Positions 16,253 to 27,000 of a stretch of 64,000 nucleotides of DNA are shown here, one piece after another; positions within the stretch are counted from its first letter, which is position 1, and each line of letters starts with the position of its first letter. This DNA is from JBCCCJ01 sp039029315. Its GTDB lineage: Bacteria > Bacteroidota > Bacteroidia > J057. The notes under the pieces were generated by a model. That model saw nothing but the letters and a program-made list of their open reading frames with translations. It did not search any database and had not been told where the DNA came from. Both the position numbers and the translations under genes were made by a program. The stretch covers positions 1 to 64,000 of the forward strand of contig JBCCGK010000003.1 of NCBI GenBank assembly GCA_039029315.1, given 5' to 3'.

Positions 16253-18697
16253 TTACCAATTACTTTTAAGAGCCAGATATATGTTTCTTCCTGGAGCAGA
16301 AATCCGGGAAGAGTATGGGCGATAGTGTTGATCCAGAACATTCTCTATTCCACTCATCAGCTGAATGTGAGAAGTTAATGCCCAGGAACCTTTGACATTC
16401 AGTGTCCACCAGGCCGGAGAACCTTGAGGAGTGGCAAAAAATATATTTGTCATATCTCTCGGGCTATATCTGTCGATAGATTTGGCCCCATTGTATTGAA
16501 TGTTGGCATTGAATTTTAGTTTTTTTGACTCAAACTCAAGACCTGTTTGTCCAAAAAGTGGAGGAATATGATCCATCGGCTGAGGATTCTGTGCATCGAG
16601 AATTTGGCCATAGGTATAACTCGTGCTATGAAACAGGCGAAAAAGTCCCAGGTGAATATTGGCAAAAAAACTAACTCCCCAGAAATAGGCTTGTTGTGCA
16701 TTGACATTGGCCTGAACCTGACTGGTGATGCCCCCATATGTGATTGAATCAAGGCCATTGAGCTGAAAATTCCGAACCACAATGGCATTGTCATAGAGAG
16801 AGGCAAATCCACTAAGTCCTATTTTATTCGCTATTCCCCACCTTTTTTCGAGATTGATTTCAGAATTATAGGTGTATTCTGCTTCTAAGTCTGGATTCGG
16901 AACGACCACATTTCCTGGTTGAGAATCAAATACCTTGGCGACATCATCCAGATTCGGGGCTCGAAAGCCTGTGGAACCTAAAAAAGATAATTTCCAACTC
17001 TCTTCTGGCCGAAAGACAATACTGATATTTCCACTAAGTGCGGTAGACTGTTGTTGAATTCGGTGAAAGTTGAAATCATAAAAAGATCGATCAATAAAAC
17101 GGGAAGTAAGTCCAACTTCCGATAACCGAATTCCTTCTGACAAGGTCCATCGATCATATGGATTCCACTTATGCGTGAGATAAACGGCCGAACTGCGATA
17201 ATCACTGCCCCCATCTGGATAGCGTGTGTCCAGGGGATGAATGGTCTCATCGGTCATATTCTCCTGAAAAGCAGTCGAAAAAACCTGATTCAGGGCAATC
17301 TCTGCACCATAGCCCAATTTGTGCATGGGAGCAAGGGTTTTGCTGGCATCCAGATTCATGGTCTGAATATGGAGTCGTTCTTCTCTATGTTCCAGCCATG
17401 CACTTTGGAAGGACCGACTATGACGACTCTCCTGAATGTGCTGATAAGCAGTGGTGAAATTGAGCTCATCAAACAATCGCTGATGTCGATGGATCTTCAG
17501 GGAGTATGCAGCTAACAATCTTGTCTGGGGACCGTAATACCACTCTGCAAACCGAAATCGATTCTCAAAGAGTTGTGTCAGTCTGTCAAAGCGGGGAATA
17601 TTGGTGGAGGAAGAAAATTGAACATTCAGCTGATGACTGATGTCTTCTCTTTGAAGAAAAATGAATTTCTGTGCAGCATCATATTGCGTATAGCCAGTTG
17701 GCGACATGATGTGATTGGCCTCAGTCGGGATGATCTGATCCACTCCTCCTTCATGTATGATCATAGAATCTCGTCTCCAGGATGCAGGGAATTGATTCAG
17801 GCCTCGTTTTCCTGTTCTCAACTCACCAAACTGTGTGATGGAAACACTGCTAAGGCTTGCCCAGTTCTCTCCTCCAATATTCATATCGGCATGGAAGCGC
17901 TTCTCATGATTGGCACTTCCATAGCGAGTATCAGCATGGACAGTTGTCTCTATTTTTCCAGAATTACTGACAGAAGGTTTTTTGGTCGAAAAATGTAATA
18001 CCCCTCCCAAGGCATCACTGCCATACATCACCGAACCTGGCCCAAACAAAACTTCGGTGCGCTCAATCAAAGAAGGATCTATGGTGATGACATTTTGCAG
18101 ATGCCCCGATCTGTAGATGGCATTATTCATACGAATCCCATCTACGACCAGCAAGACTTTATTGGCTTCGAAGCCTCTTAGATTGGGACTGCCTCCTCCC
18201 ATCTGGCTTTTTTGGACAAATACCCCTCCTTGTTGTGCCAACAGGTCCGCGGAGGTCTGGGGATTCTGAAAAGCGATTTCCCGGGCGGGAATTACCTGGA
18301 TTTTTTGACCAACTTCAGATCGTTTCTCTGCGAATTTGCTGGCGGAAAATACCACCGAATCCATGTCGAAGGTGTTGGGCTCAAGAAAGATGTGATATCC
18401 TTGTGATTTGAGATCCGCAATAGGAATATCCAGGGGTCTGTAAGCAGGATGATCGATGATGAAATGATCTGCAGAAAGTACTTCTGGAAGAATGATCCAT
18501 TTTCCATGACTGTCAGTTTGTCCCCGAATGATCAATTGATCTTCCCCGCTGAAAACAGAAATGTGAGCACCATCAATGCCATACAAATAAATCTTGTCAG
18601 ATATTGTACAGACAATATCTGCATGTTGGCTCATTAAAGCGGAATCCGCACCAGCCACAATCATTACCACGCTAACTATCCAACGTGTCCACTTCAT
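16253..18697 (-). CDS. TonB-dependent outer-membrane receptor, haem-receptor-like
   Basis: 814 residues from ATG 18697; the frame is open further upstream but the signal peptide (MKWTRWIVSVVMIVAGADS) starts here. Order of domains: signal peptide, small carboxypeptidase-like sandwich (about 28-100), plug (about 125-230, with LLAQQGGVFVQKSQMGGGSPNLRGF and VLLVVDGIRMNN), and a 22-strand barrel ending in an aromatic residue (ALKSNW). The barrel has the FRAPNLDD and VPNPDLEAE boxes typical of haem/haemoglobin receptors, though these also occur in other siderophore-type receptors. It imports its ligand using TonB energy. The GDPD gene follows, so phospholipid-derived ligands are an alternative. Confidence 0.85.
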   Translation of the reverse strand: MKWTRWIVSVVMIVAGADSALMSQHADIVCTISDKIYLYGIDGAHISVFSGEDQLIIRGQTDSHGKWIILPEVLSADHFIIDHPAYRPLDIPIADLKSQGYHIFLEPNTFDMDSVVFSASKFAEKRSEVGQKIQVIPAREIAFQNPQTSADLLAQQGGVFVQKSQMGGGSPNLRGFEANKVLLVVDGIRMNNAIYRSGHLQNVITIDPSLIERTEVLFGPGSVMYGSDALGGVLHFSTKKPSVSNSGKIETTVHADTRYGSANHEKRFHADMNIGGENWASLSSVSITQFGELRTGKRGLNQFPASWRRDSMIIHEGGVDQIIPTEANHIMSPTGYTQYDAAQKFIFLQREDISHQLNVQFSSSTNIPRFDRLTQLFENRFRFAEWYYGPQTRLLAAYSLKIHRHQRLFDELNFTTAYQHIQESRHSRSFQSAWLEHREERLHIQTMNLDASKTLAPMHKLGYGAEIALNQVFSTAFQENMTDETIHPLDTRYPDGGSDYRSSAVYLTHKWNPYDRWTLSEGIRLSEVGLTSRFIDRSFYDFNFHRIQQQSTALSGNISIVFRPEESWKLSFLGSTGFRAPNLDDVAKVFDSQPGNVVVPNPDLEAEYTYNSEINLEKRWGIANKIGLSGFASLYDNAIVVRNFQLNGLDSITYGGITSQVQANVNAQQAYFWGVSFFANIHLGLFRLFHSTSYTYGQILDAQNPQPMDHIPPLFGQTGLEFESKKLKFNANIQYNGAKSIDRYSPRDMTNIFFATPQGSPAWWTLNVKGSWALTSHIQLMSGIENVLDQHYRPYSSRISAPGRNIYLALKSNW

Positions 18698-18833
18698 ATG
18701 CTCAAGAACGCTTTTTTTAGAAAAAAAATACAGATGAAAATGCATGCATTTGCTGACATTTAGCAACGCAGTGTCAACTTTCAGGATATTCGTGTCAGTT
18801 TTTTTGTTAAGCGTGTTTGAAAGGGATTTCTGC

Positions 18834-19436
18834 CTATCCTTTTTCCTTATTGCCAAGCCAGCCATCATCGTCTTCTTCCGGAATCCCTACTCTTCTTTCG
18901 AGAATGGTCTCCTTAAAGATGAAACTGACCATCTCAACATTGATTCGGGCACCACGCTTGGGATCAAACAGGAGTTCACAGATAAAATTACGGGTGCCGA
19001 TGGGAAAGTTGAATCGACGATTGAGGCCGTACATGCGGAACTTCTGTTCAAACAACCGCTCAAAGTCCTTGCCAAAAGCCTCATAATCATTTTGCTCCCA
19101 ATACACCTTATGAAAGAGTGATTTGACTTCATTGATCCAGAACTCTTGTTCCATTCTGATTTCAATCACATCGAGAATCAGGGTAAAGTTGGTATGGTGT
19201 CGCTTGCATCCATCCTGTGTGATGACCAACAATCTCCCTCTCCCCAATCGTCCCATTTCCATTTGATTCTTATGATCCCAGGTATGATCAGCAAAAAAAG
19301 GATTGAATCGGGCAATAATGGGTTTGAGGTTTTCAGGATTAAGTCGACAATCAGTTTTTTCCTGACCCAGTGCAGAGCCAGAAAGCAATGGAAAGAGGAA
19401 AGAGAAGAAGATCAAGCAAACGTAACAATCTCGCAT
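18834..19436 (-). CDS. Hypothetical secreted protein
   Basis: 200 residues if translation starts at ATG 19436 (a second ATG lies two codons upstream). Residues 1-25 form a clear signal peptide ending SGSALGQ. The mature part is rich in Phe, Arg and Lys with two Cys (in DCRLNPEN and FICELLFDP) and predicted mixed alpha/beta character; the C-terminus is acidic (EEDDDGW). I do not recognise a family. It lies upstream of the TonB receptor in the same orientation with a 136-base gap, so co-expression is possible. Confidence 0.55.
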   Translation of the reverse strand: MRDCYVCLIFFSFLFPLLSGSALGQEKTDCRLNPENLKPIIARFNPFFADHTWDHKNQMEMGRLGRGRLLVITQDGCKRHHTNFTLILDVIEIRMEQEFWINEVKSLFHKVYWEQNDYEAFGKDFERLFEQKFRMYGLNRRFNFPIGTRNFICELLFDPKRGARINVEMVSFIFKETILERRVGIPEEDDDGWLGNKEKG

Positions 19437-19521
19437 AAGCATTCCATGGATAATAGGAGCAGTAAGAATGGATGAAATGTCTCTGAGGAACAAATATGAG
19501 TCGATGATCTGAGCCTCGGCT

Positions 19522-21423
19522 TTATTCCGCGATTCGCCTCCATCCCTTCAACAGAATTTCCAGGTCTAACGGCCAGGAGTAGGTTTGTGCATAAAAACGA
19601 TCCAATGCCCTGATTGGTACCCCAATGTCTGTCATTTTGGTTCGATGATGCATATTCAGGAGGCCAGGTTTCAGCAGAGGGAGCTCCGAATTCTCCGGCT
19701 GAATATAGCCAACCAAATGCTGTTGATGAGCAAGGACACGAAGCAATTTGCCAAAGGCCGATCCTGCCTTCTGATAAAACAAAAATAAGAAGGGAAAACT
19801 TAGTAACAAGACAGAAGCCCCAATCAGGTCAAATAAACGTTTGCGTCGCTTATGCCCAACTTGCTGAAGATTGAACCAAATTGGCCCATCGTGTTGTGTT
19901 GTCAGAATGGTTTGGGGGCCAATCACAAAGTCTGCATTGGGAGGGACTATTTTATAGCTAAGTTCGGGTTTGCTGAGTCGAGACAATTGTTGGAGAATGT
20001 CTTGTGTGGGAAGGCTTCCATTGTCATAGATCACTTCTTCTATCCGATACAAACGAAGAATCTGGTCCAACTGCCCCCAATGCCCCAGAACACTCAGATC
20101 TGCCTGATGGGCATGAACATCTGTCTGATTGCGATAGATAGCGCCAACAATTTCGACTGGATAGGCAAGCTTTCCCAACAACAAGCTGGCTACTCGCTTG
20201 ACTGATTCTGGACTCCCGACAATCACAACGCGCTTCCTGCTGGGTTCTGTGAAGAAAAAACTGCCATTGGCCCGACGGTTGATGATTCCCCGATTGGCAA
20301 TGGAAATGATCATGGTGAAAATAGCAGATAGACCCACGATGGCTCGGGAAAAATTGCGAATGCCCGAAAACATATAGGTTCCTGTCGCGATGGTGATAAA
20401 TCCCAGCACCGGCGCAGTGATCAGCGGACGAAGCCGGAAAGGCTTCTTATATGCGCCTGTGATCCACAACAAGAGAACGAAAATCAGGGCATAGAGGGGC
20501 ATATACACCAACTTGAACTCCAGCGGATAGGTGCCGCCTTCAATATACTTGACATAGTATTGCCAGTATGCTTGAATCCCGAACATAGCCCCATAAATCA
20601 AGATTCCCTCTATTAGCGGAAATCCGAGCCGAGTAAGCAGACGGTTCAGGATCGCAATGAGTGCCCTGAAATAGACAGCCAGCCGGATCGACCCTATGAA
20701 TAGTCGCTTTCGATTCCCTCCAAAATGCTTCTTGGCAAAGATGATCATGGCCTGATAGAATACTCGGACATAGTTGAGACTCCCCTTCTTGGTACTTTCT
20801 CCCTTGTAATGGATGATCTGGGAATCCGAGAAATAATAATTTTGATATCCTGCCAAAATGAATCTGTAGGACAAATCAATATCTTCTCCATACATGAAGA
20901 AGGTTTCGTCCAGATAACCGATCTCATCCAGGGCTGATTTCCGCATCCACATATAGGCACCGGAGAGAATCTCTATTTCGTGATTGGCTTCTTTATCAAG
21001 ATAGCTGAGGTGGTATTTGCCGAAGCGTTTGCTATTCGGAAATAGCGAAGCTAGACCAAAGATCTTGTAAAAAGATACCTTGGGAGTTGGCAAGGCACGT
21101 TTGGACTCGGGCAGGAAGTCGCCGCGCCCATCTATCATTTTGATGCCCAAAGCCCCTGCTTTGGGGTGTGCATCCATGAAGGTCAGACATTTGGTGAAGG
21201 TCTCCTCCCCTACCAGGGTGTCAGGATTCAGCAAAAGCACATAGCGACCCTTTGCAATACGAATTCCCTGATTGTTGGCTTTGGAGAAGCCGGGATTGTC
21301 TGTGTTTTCGATGAGAATGATTTGCTCGCCAAATTTTTCTTTGAGCATCTCCTGACTGCCATCTGAGGAGTTGTTGTCAACCACGATGATCTCTGCGGAG
21401 ATGGCTTCGATGGCTTTCTGCAC
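19522..21423 (-). CDS. GT2 glycosyltransferase fused to a degenerate sugar-phosphate-transferase-like region
   Basis: 633 residues from GTG 21423, but the true protein is probably longer. Residues 1-250 are a family 2 (GT-A) transferase: VVDNNSSDGS, NPGFSKANNQGI, LLLNPDTLVG, then the acceptor-side GEDIDLSYRFILAGY. Four hydrophobic segments follow (275-400), then a Rossmann-type nucleotide-binding region (VVIVGSPESVKRVASLL), another membrane hairpin (about 525-545) and a tail resembling bacterial sugar transferases (LPLLKPGL, YAQTYSWPLDLEILLKG) that lacks the family's KFRTM and catalytic loops. In frame upstream to 21525 the sequence encodes the normal GT2 N-terminus (SIIIVNYN), yet no ATG, GTG or TTG exists there. 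Membrane enzyme for a cell-surface glycan; donor unknown. Confidence 0.75.
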   Translation of the reverse strand: MQKAIEAISAEIIVVDNNSSDGSQEMLKEKFGEQIILIENTDNPGFSKANNQGIRIAKGRYVLLLNPDTLVGEETFTKCLTFMDAHPKAGALGIKMIDGRGDFLPESKRALPTPKVSFYKIFGLASLFPNSKRFGKYHLSYLDKEANHEIEILSGAYMWMRKSALDEIGYLDETFFMYGEDIDLSYRFILAGYQNYYFSDSQIIHYKGESTKKGSLNYVRVFYQAMIIFAKKHFGGNRKRLFIGSIRLAVYFRALIAILNRLLTRLGFPLIEGILIYGAMFGIQAYWQYYVKYIEGGTYPLEFKLVYMPLYALIFVLLLWITGAYKKPFRLRPLITAPVLGFITIATGTYMFSGIRNFSRAIVGLSAIFTMIISIANRGIINRRANGSFFFTEPSRKRVVIVGSPESVKRVASLLLGKLAYPVEIVGAIYRNQTDVHAHQADLSVLGHWGQLDQILRLYRIEEVIYDNGSLPTQDILQQLSRLSKPELSYKIVPPNADFVIGPQTILTTQHDGPIWFNLQQVGHKRRKRLFDLIGASVLLLSFPFLFLFYQKAGSAFGKLLRVLAHQQHLVGYIQPENSELPLLKPGLLNMHHRTKMTDIGVPIRALDRFYAQTYSWPLDLEILLKGWRRIAE

Positions 21424-21785
21424 TGAAATCAGGCACTGTTCGAGGAAGTGCTTGACATTGTAATTGACGATGATGATGGAGAGATCGATGGTGTTGGTTT
21501 CGGTAAAAAGGAAATAAGGGGGAAATTAAGGAAAATGTGGGATGAATGTGAATCTGGTTTTCCAATAGCTTTTTATGAAACCAATTGGTATCCCGAGTTG
21601 GCAGACCGATGATAAGGACGCTTTGGAGGTTTAAGAGGCAAAGAGAACTCAGCCTCCCCGCTTGACCATTGGCATTGACGGATTGGCTATCTGACAAATC
21701 TGATTCAAGTTCCAAGAGATCCTTCGGTTTCGCTGAACTATCCGCTTTCCTCACTCAGGATGATTAGGGTAGATATGGAAATAGC

Positions 21786-22406
21786 CTACTCATCCTTTCC
21801 CGGAGTAGCCAGGCGTGTCCGGTGTTTGAGCGACCTGGCCAAAGTAATCTCATCTGTGAACTCAAGATCAGTTCCTACAGGAATTCCCCGAGCAATGCTC
21901 GATACCTGAACACCTGTCGGCCTCAGTTTTTTTGTCAGATAGAATGCTGTAGTATCTCCTTCAATATTCGCACTGAAAGCAAAAATGACCTCCTTGATTT
22001 CTTCGGTCTTCACGCGTTCAATCAGAGGATCAATACTCAACATGGATGGGCCAATTCCCTGAAGAGGATTGATCAGACCATTGAGCACATGGTAGAGACC
22101 GGCATATTGATGGGTGCTTTCCAGCGCGATGACATCTCGGGTATCTTCGACAACACAGATAAGACTGCTATCCCGTCTGGGATTACTACAGATTTTGCAG
22201 AGGTCTTCATCAGAAATATTGCCACATCTTTGGCAGTATTTGATGTTCTGTCGCATCTCAATGATGGCACTTCCCAGGCGTTCAGCATCATCCTCGCTTT
22301 GTTTGAGAATATGAAGTGCAAGTCGCAAAGCTGTTTTTTTTCCAATTCCTGGAAGACCTGATAATTCGTTGACTGCCTCCTCAATTGCCTTTGATGGGTA
22401 TTGCAT
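21786..22406 (-). CDS. recR: Recombination mediator protein RecR
   Basis: 206 residues from ATG 22406 (upstream codons in frame overlap the ddl gene and are not conserved). RecR works with RecO and RecF to load RecA on gapped DNA. Visible parts: helix-hairpin-helix GLPGIGKKTALRLALHIL (18-35), four-cysteine zinc finger C58-x2-C61-x8-C70-x2-C73, and a Toprim domain with VVEDTRDVIALE and the metal-binding GDTTAFYL. Length is normal. It follows ddl by 34 bases and is probably in the same transcript. Confidence 0.95.
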   Translation of the reverse strand: MQYPSKAIEEAVNELSGLPGIGKKTALRLALHILKQSEDDAERLGSAIIEMRQNIKYCQRCGNISDEDLCKICSNPRRDSSLICVVEDTRDVIALESTHQYAGLYHVLNGLINPLQGIGPSMLSIDPLIERVKTEEIKEVIFAFSANIEGDTTAFYLTKKLRPTGVQVSSIARGIPVGTDLEFTDEITLARSLKHRTRLATPGKDE

Positions 22407-22440
22407 GATTTTTCTGAATGTTGCTGAAATTACAAAAAAA

Positions 22441-23520
22441 TCAGCGGCTTTTCTCGAGTTGAGCTTCTCGTTGGCCCCGCTCGATAGCAAGGGAGATCAG
22501 TTCATCGATGAGTTCTGAATAGGAGGTGCCAGCATGCTCCCACAATTTTGGGTACATGCTGATACTTGTGAAGCCAGGAAGCGTGTTGACTTCATTGATG
22601 TATACCCGGCCTTCCTCATCCAGGAACATATCGACACGTGTCATGCCTTCGCACCCCAGAACGCGATAGGTGCTTTTGGCAACAAGAATAAGCTTGGCGA
22701 GAATCTGATCATCCAGACCTGGCGCAGGAATGAGGATGTCGGCATCTGTTTCACTGATGTATTTGGCATCATAGGTATAGAATCCCTCTGTCATTCCAAC
22801 TTCACCTACACTGGTGGCGGCGATCTCTCTATTTCCAAGAACAGCACATTCCAGTTCCCGACCATACAAGCACTCTTCCACTATGATTTTGTGATCATAA
22901 CGGAATGCTTCTGCTATAGCAGCATCGAATTCTTCTTTTGTTTCTGCTTTTCTCACCCCTACAGAGGAGCCCATATTGGCTGGTTTGATGAACAGAGGGG
23001 TTCCCAATTCATTGACAACAGCCATATAATCAATCGCATCTTGCTCATAATAGTAGAAGGTACGATAAGCTGCCACCAGGAGATCTGCATCTCGCAACAG
23101 CCTCTTGGTCAGATCCTTGTCCATAGACACAGCAGAACCGGCCACATCTGGCCCTACAAATGGTAGGTACAAATGCCGCAGCAAGCCTTGAAGGGTTCCA
23201 TCTTCTCCATAAGGACCATGTGTAATGGGAAACACCACCTCAATCTGCGGAAATTCTTCCTGTCCATCCAGATATCGGATCTGGCCTGTTGTCTGACCCG
23301 GAATGATGATCAATTGTTTACCCGCTGTGATCCTGAAGTCTTCTCCCTCAAATGATGTTTCTGTTACGTGAAACCATCTTCCCTGCTTGTCGATACCGAT
23401 GAGGTAAATCTCATATGTCTCTCGATTCAGTGCTGTAAAAATATTTCTTGCTGAGCGGATAGAAACCTCATGTTCTGGAGATGGGCCTCCAAACATCAGC
23501 GCCAATTGTCGTTTTGCCAT
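22441..23520 (-). CDS. ddl: D-alanine--D-alanine ligase
   Basis: 359 residues, near the upper normal length. The enzyme joins two D-Ala with ATP for peptidoglycan. ATP-grasp motifs in order: GGPSPEHEVSIRSA at the N-terminus, GPYGEDGTLQGLLRHL, KPANMGSSVGVRKAE, the ligase loop EGFYTYDAKYI, and the C-terminal EVNTLPGFTSISMYPKLWEHAG (metal and D-Ala contacts). Ddl is cytoplasmic. Start ATG 23520 is at the conserved N-terminus. In an operon with recR. Confidence 0.96.
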   Translation of the reverse strand: MAKRQLALMFGGPSPEHEVSIRSARNIFTALNRETYEIYLIGIDKQGRWFHVTETSFEGEDFRITAGKQLIIIPGQTTGQIRYLDGQEEFPQIEVVFPITHGPYGEDGTLQGLLRHLYLPFVGPDVAGSAVSMDKDLTKRLLRDADLLVAAYRTFYYYEQDAIDYMAVVNELGTPLFIKPANMGSSVGVRKAETKEEFDAAIAEAFRYDHKIIVEECLYGRELECAVLGNREIAATSVGEVGMTEGFYTYDAKYISETDADILIPAPGLDDQILAKLILVAKSTYRVLGCEGMTRVDMFLDEEGRVYINEVNTLPGFTSISMYPKLWEHAGTSYSELIDELISLAIERGQREAQLEKSR

Positions 23521-23781
23521 AGGATTCAGTTATCAATTATGATGTGTTGGAATATGAAGAATGATTTGGTCCATACGGTGCCATCCGAAAAAATGTCAAA
23601 GATTTGCCTCGCCACACAACATTCTCTAGCAATTTCCTGCAAACATAAAGATATGAGACAAAAGTCAGAGCGTCGCCAGGAAATTATTTTTCGCATCACT
23701 GGATAGAACATCTGTAGCTTTTTGGCAAGAATGTATTATAGAAGTAGCCTGATCCGGCTGGAAAAATGCAGGAAATCTCCC

Positions 23782-23789
23782 TACCTTTG
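23782..23789 (+). promoter_or_regulatory. -7 box TACCTTTG of gatC
   Basis: Exact match to TAnnTTTG, ending only four bases before the gatC ATG. If used, the message would start at or next to the start codon (leaderless). A good -33 TTTG is not seen. Confidence 0.5.
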
Positions 23790-23793
23790 TTGT

Positions 23794-24084
23794 ATGCAAA
23801 TCACTGATGCCCTCATCGACAAACTCGCTGCCTTGAGCAAATTGCAGTTTCCTGATGAAGAACGTGAAGCGATCAAAGCTGATTTTGAGCGCATGCTTCA
23901 CTTTGTAGACAAGCTTCAGGAGGTAGATACTTCCGGGGTGGAGCCACTGATTCATGTTACAGAGGAAGTCAATCATCTGCGACAAGACATCCCGCAAGGT
24001 CAACTGACAACTGAGGAGACCTTGCACAATGCACCGGATCATGATGGCCAACATTTTCGGGTGCCCAAAGTGGTAAAGAAATAA
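23794..24084 (+). CDS. gatC: Asp-tRNA(Asn)/Glu-tRNA(Gln) amidotransferase subunit C
   Basis: 96 residues from ATG 23794, the normal size; the 24 codons upstream are not conserved. GatC is the small subunit that stabilises GatA-GatB in the complex converting Glu-tRNA(Gln) to Gln-tRNA(Gln). The family pattern LAALSKLQFPDEEREAIKADFERMLHFVDKLQEVDTSGVEPL is present, followed by the RQDIPQ and HFRVPKVV tail. The other subunits are not adjacent. Downstream: five bases to the next gene. Confidence 0.93.
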   Translation: MQITDALIDKLAALSKLQFPDEEREAIKADFERMLHFVDKLQEVDTSGVEPLIHVTEEVNHLRQDIPQGQLTTEETLHNAPDHDGQHFRVPKVVKK

Positions 24085-24089
24085 TATCT

Positions 24090-27000
24090 ATGGACCTCTC
24101 TCGCCTTCCGCGATTACCTCTTCATTTTTTTTACTATCCCTTCTCCTCTGCTGTCAAAGGTGTATTTCTATCTATGATGGCTCTTTTGCTCATTTTAGGT
24201 GGGTATGTATTCTTCTCTCACGCCAATCCCAACTTCTGGTCGCTGGAAATTTCAGAAGTGCAGGAGTCCTTCACACAAGAGGTGTCTGTCCAGACGATTG
24301 AGCATCGATATCGGACGGTAGACCTTTCCCTGAATGCTTTCAGACAGTGGACCAGTTATTCAGCCGGGCCAATTCAGCCCTCGCCCTTACCTTTTGTGAT
24401 TTTTCTGATTGCGCAATTGATTGGGTGGTCAGTCCTTCTGGCTGCTACAACGATGATCCGCTCCCGTTGGATATACTTGTTCTATCTTCTTTTTGCCCTG
24501 TTTATTCATTTCTCTGAAATATCGAGCATTCTGTATCCTGGAGAAAAATTCAAATTATTGGAAGGCTTGATCTTGTTGGGCTATTTGGGCTTGGGATATG
24601 CCTTTCAGATAAATATGTTGAAGTGGCCGATTCTCTATAGAATTGTGAGTTTTTTGGGGCTTAGTCTGATGCTATTTGGAATTCCATTGGCACAAGGAGG
24701 CTGGTTGGTTGCGCATCAGATCAACCTGAATACCTTTTCTTATTTGTCATGGATCGGTATAGGATATATATTCTTTCTGGCCAAAGACCCAACAAACATC
24801 ATATTCTGGGCAAGCACGAATCATCCGCGACAGGATCGCAGATTGAGATCAGGCGGAATCCTGGCCCTGTGTATTGGATGGTTGTTACTCGTTCTGCTGT
24901 GGGTCGATGAATTCATGAATCTTCATTTTCTGGGAGATTTTGTCCTTCCCTTCCGACCTTTTCATTTGATAATTATCTGTGCCCTCTTGACCGTATTCTT
25001 GTCTCAAAATCATTTCCATCAAGTACGGAATATGTTCTCAACGATTAGCGGGTATAGTTTGATCTTGCTGAGTTGGGGGGGAATATCGATGAGTTATTTT
25101 TTTGTAAACAGTACCGTTGGAGATCCACTGTTTGTCTATACGCTTGAGAGAATTGCGGTTTTGTTTTTTCTCGGAATAGGAGCTGCTCATGTCCTCTATG
25201 TATTCACCAATCACAAATCACTGCTCGACCGAAAAGTGCATCTGTATTACCTTCTTGCCAGAGGGACCCGATATAGTTTTGCGGTTGTCTGGATGGTAGG
25301 CTTGATCGCAATCATCACAGGGGAAGGAAAAGATGGCTGGAAGAGTTTCTCCCTCTTGTACCAAACACAACTGTGTCATGAAGCAGATCATGCCTGGCTC
25401 AAGGGAGAACGAGCCAAGACCATCGACACCTATGAGCGAGCCATCGTTGTGAGCGAGCCAAGCCCCAAAGCGAATTATAATCTTGCTTCATTGATCCTGA
25501 CAGATCGGGAAAGAATAGCTGAAGCCGTGGAGCATTATCAACTCTCTGCGCGCTTGTATCAGTTTCCCTATGCTTTGATGAATGCTGCTCAATTGCTCAA
25601 CATCAATTATCAAACAGCCGATGCAGAAAAAGTCCTTCGTCAGGGATTGGAAACAAATAAGCCCCATCCGCATTTGACCAACAACCTTGCCCTGTTGTAT
25701 GCCAGACAAAACCAGGTTGATTCCGCCATATATTACTTCAAAGCTTCTCTGTTGGAAGATTTACAAGCTTCTTCGGTATATGCGAATCTGGCACAAATAT
25801 ATTGGGACAACAATCGCAAGGAAGAAGCGCAGACCTTCACTGATGCCTCCCTGGATACACGAACTCGAAGCGATGCAGCCTATATAAATGCAATCGCCTT
25901 CCATCTGGCAAATCAGTCAGCCTGGAAGGAAACAGATGTCTTGAATCCTGAAGAAGAGAATTATTTTCTTGCCTATAATCAACAATTGCTCAATCTGAGA
26001 GAGAAGCCAACCGCTGTGAATGCAGCTGTTATCAAGCAATTTGCCAAGGAAGGGAATACACCGGATGCGATTCTCCTGGATGCCTACCTGATGTTTGAAG
26101 CGGATTCCTTCCTGCATGCGATGAGCAGAATCCAGGAACTCAGTTCTGCCTATCCCCGCTATGCCGCACGTGCGAATTTTGTGCTGGGGTCCGCCTTTTT
26201 GAAAGAAGGTATCCCCGAAATGGCCAGGAAGTACTACGCCCTTGCCGGAGAGGCTGGTGACCCCTATGGCCATCTGTATGCTGCGAAGATGAATATTGAT
26301 TTGGGCTGGGCGGATTCTGCCAATTATCAATTGAGTGCCCTTCGTGCCGAACATGAAGACGTATGGGAAGCTTGCGCCCGCGAATTGGCCATGCTGCTGT
26401 ATGCCTATGGGCAATCCTTGTATGCCCAGACCGAGTGGGATATCAACGAGCTAACGCTCAATGAGCGAGTTCGAATTAGCTTGTATGCCGACAGCCTTAA
26501 TCAGTTCGCCACCGCACTAGAGAACTTTCGACAAATTCAGGATCTGGACTCTACCTCTCTCATCCCTTACCTGGAGATGGGACGCCTGGACAATAAATAT
26601 CGTCTGCCCTATGCCGAAACGGATATTTCATATGGTCTGAAAAAAGATTCTTCTTTCGTCCCATTGAGGATAGAGTATGTAAGAGCCCTGATGTACCAGG
26701 GCGCCTTGGACAAAGCCAGGTCCGAACTTCAAGAACTCCATCTGGGAGGTCCAGATGATAGCTCCATTCGATTGCTGATGGCAGATCTGGCACTGGCCGA
26801 AGAAGACACTGCCTCGGCAATGGCCTATCTGGATACCATATATCAACAGGAACCATTGGATCAGGCGACCATCTTGCGCATGGCGTCTATATTTCAGGCC
26901 AGAGAAGAGTGGGAATTGGGCAACGCCCTGATCACCACTGCCATTGAGAGCAATACAGAACATCCTGAATTGTGGTATTATTATGCTGTATTTTCTCGTG

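Noticed and set aside
21377..21754. A 125-codon minus-strand ORF overlapping the 5' end of the glycosyltransferase gene
   Set aside because: It runs in another frame than the conserved GT2 N-terminus and its translation has no domain. It could only be part of the gene if a frameshift is present, which is covered as a finding.
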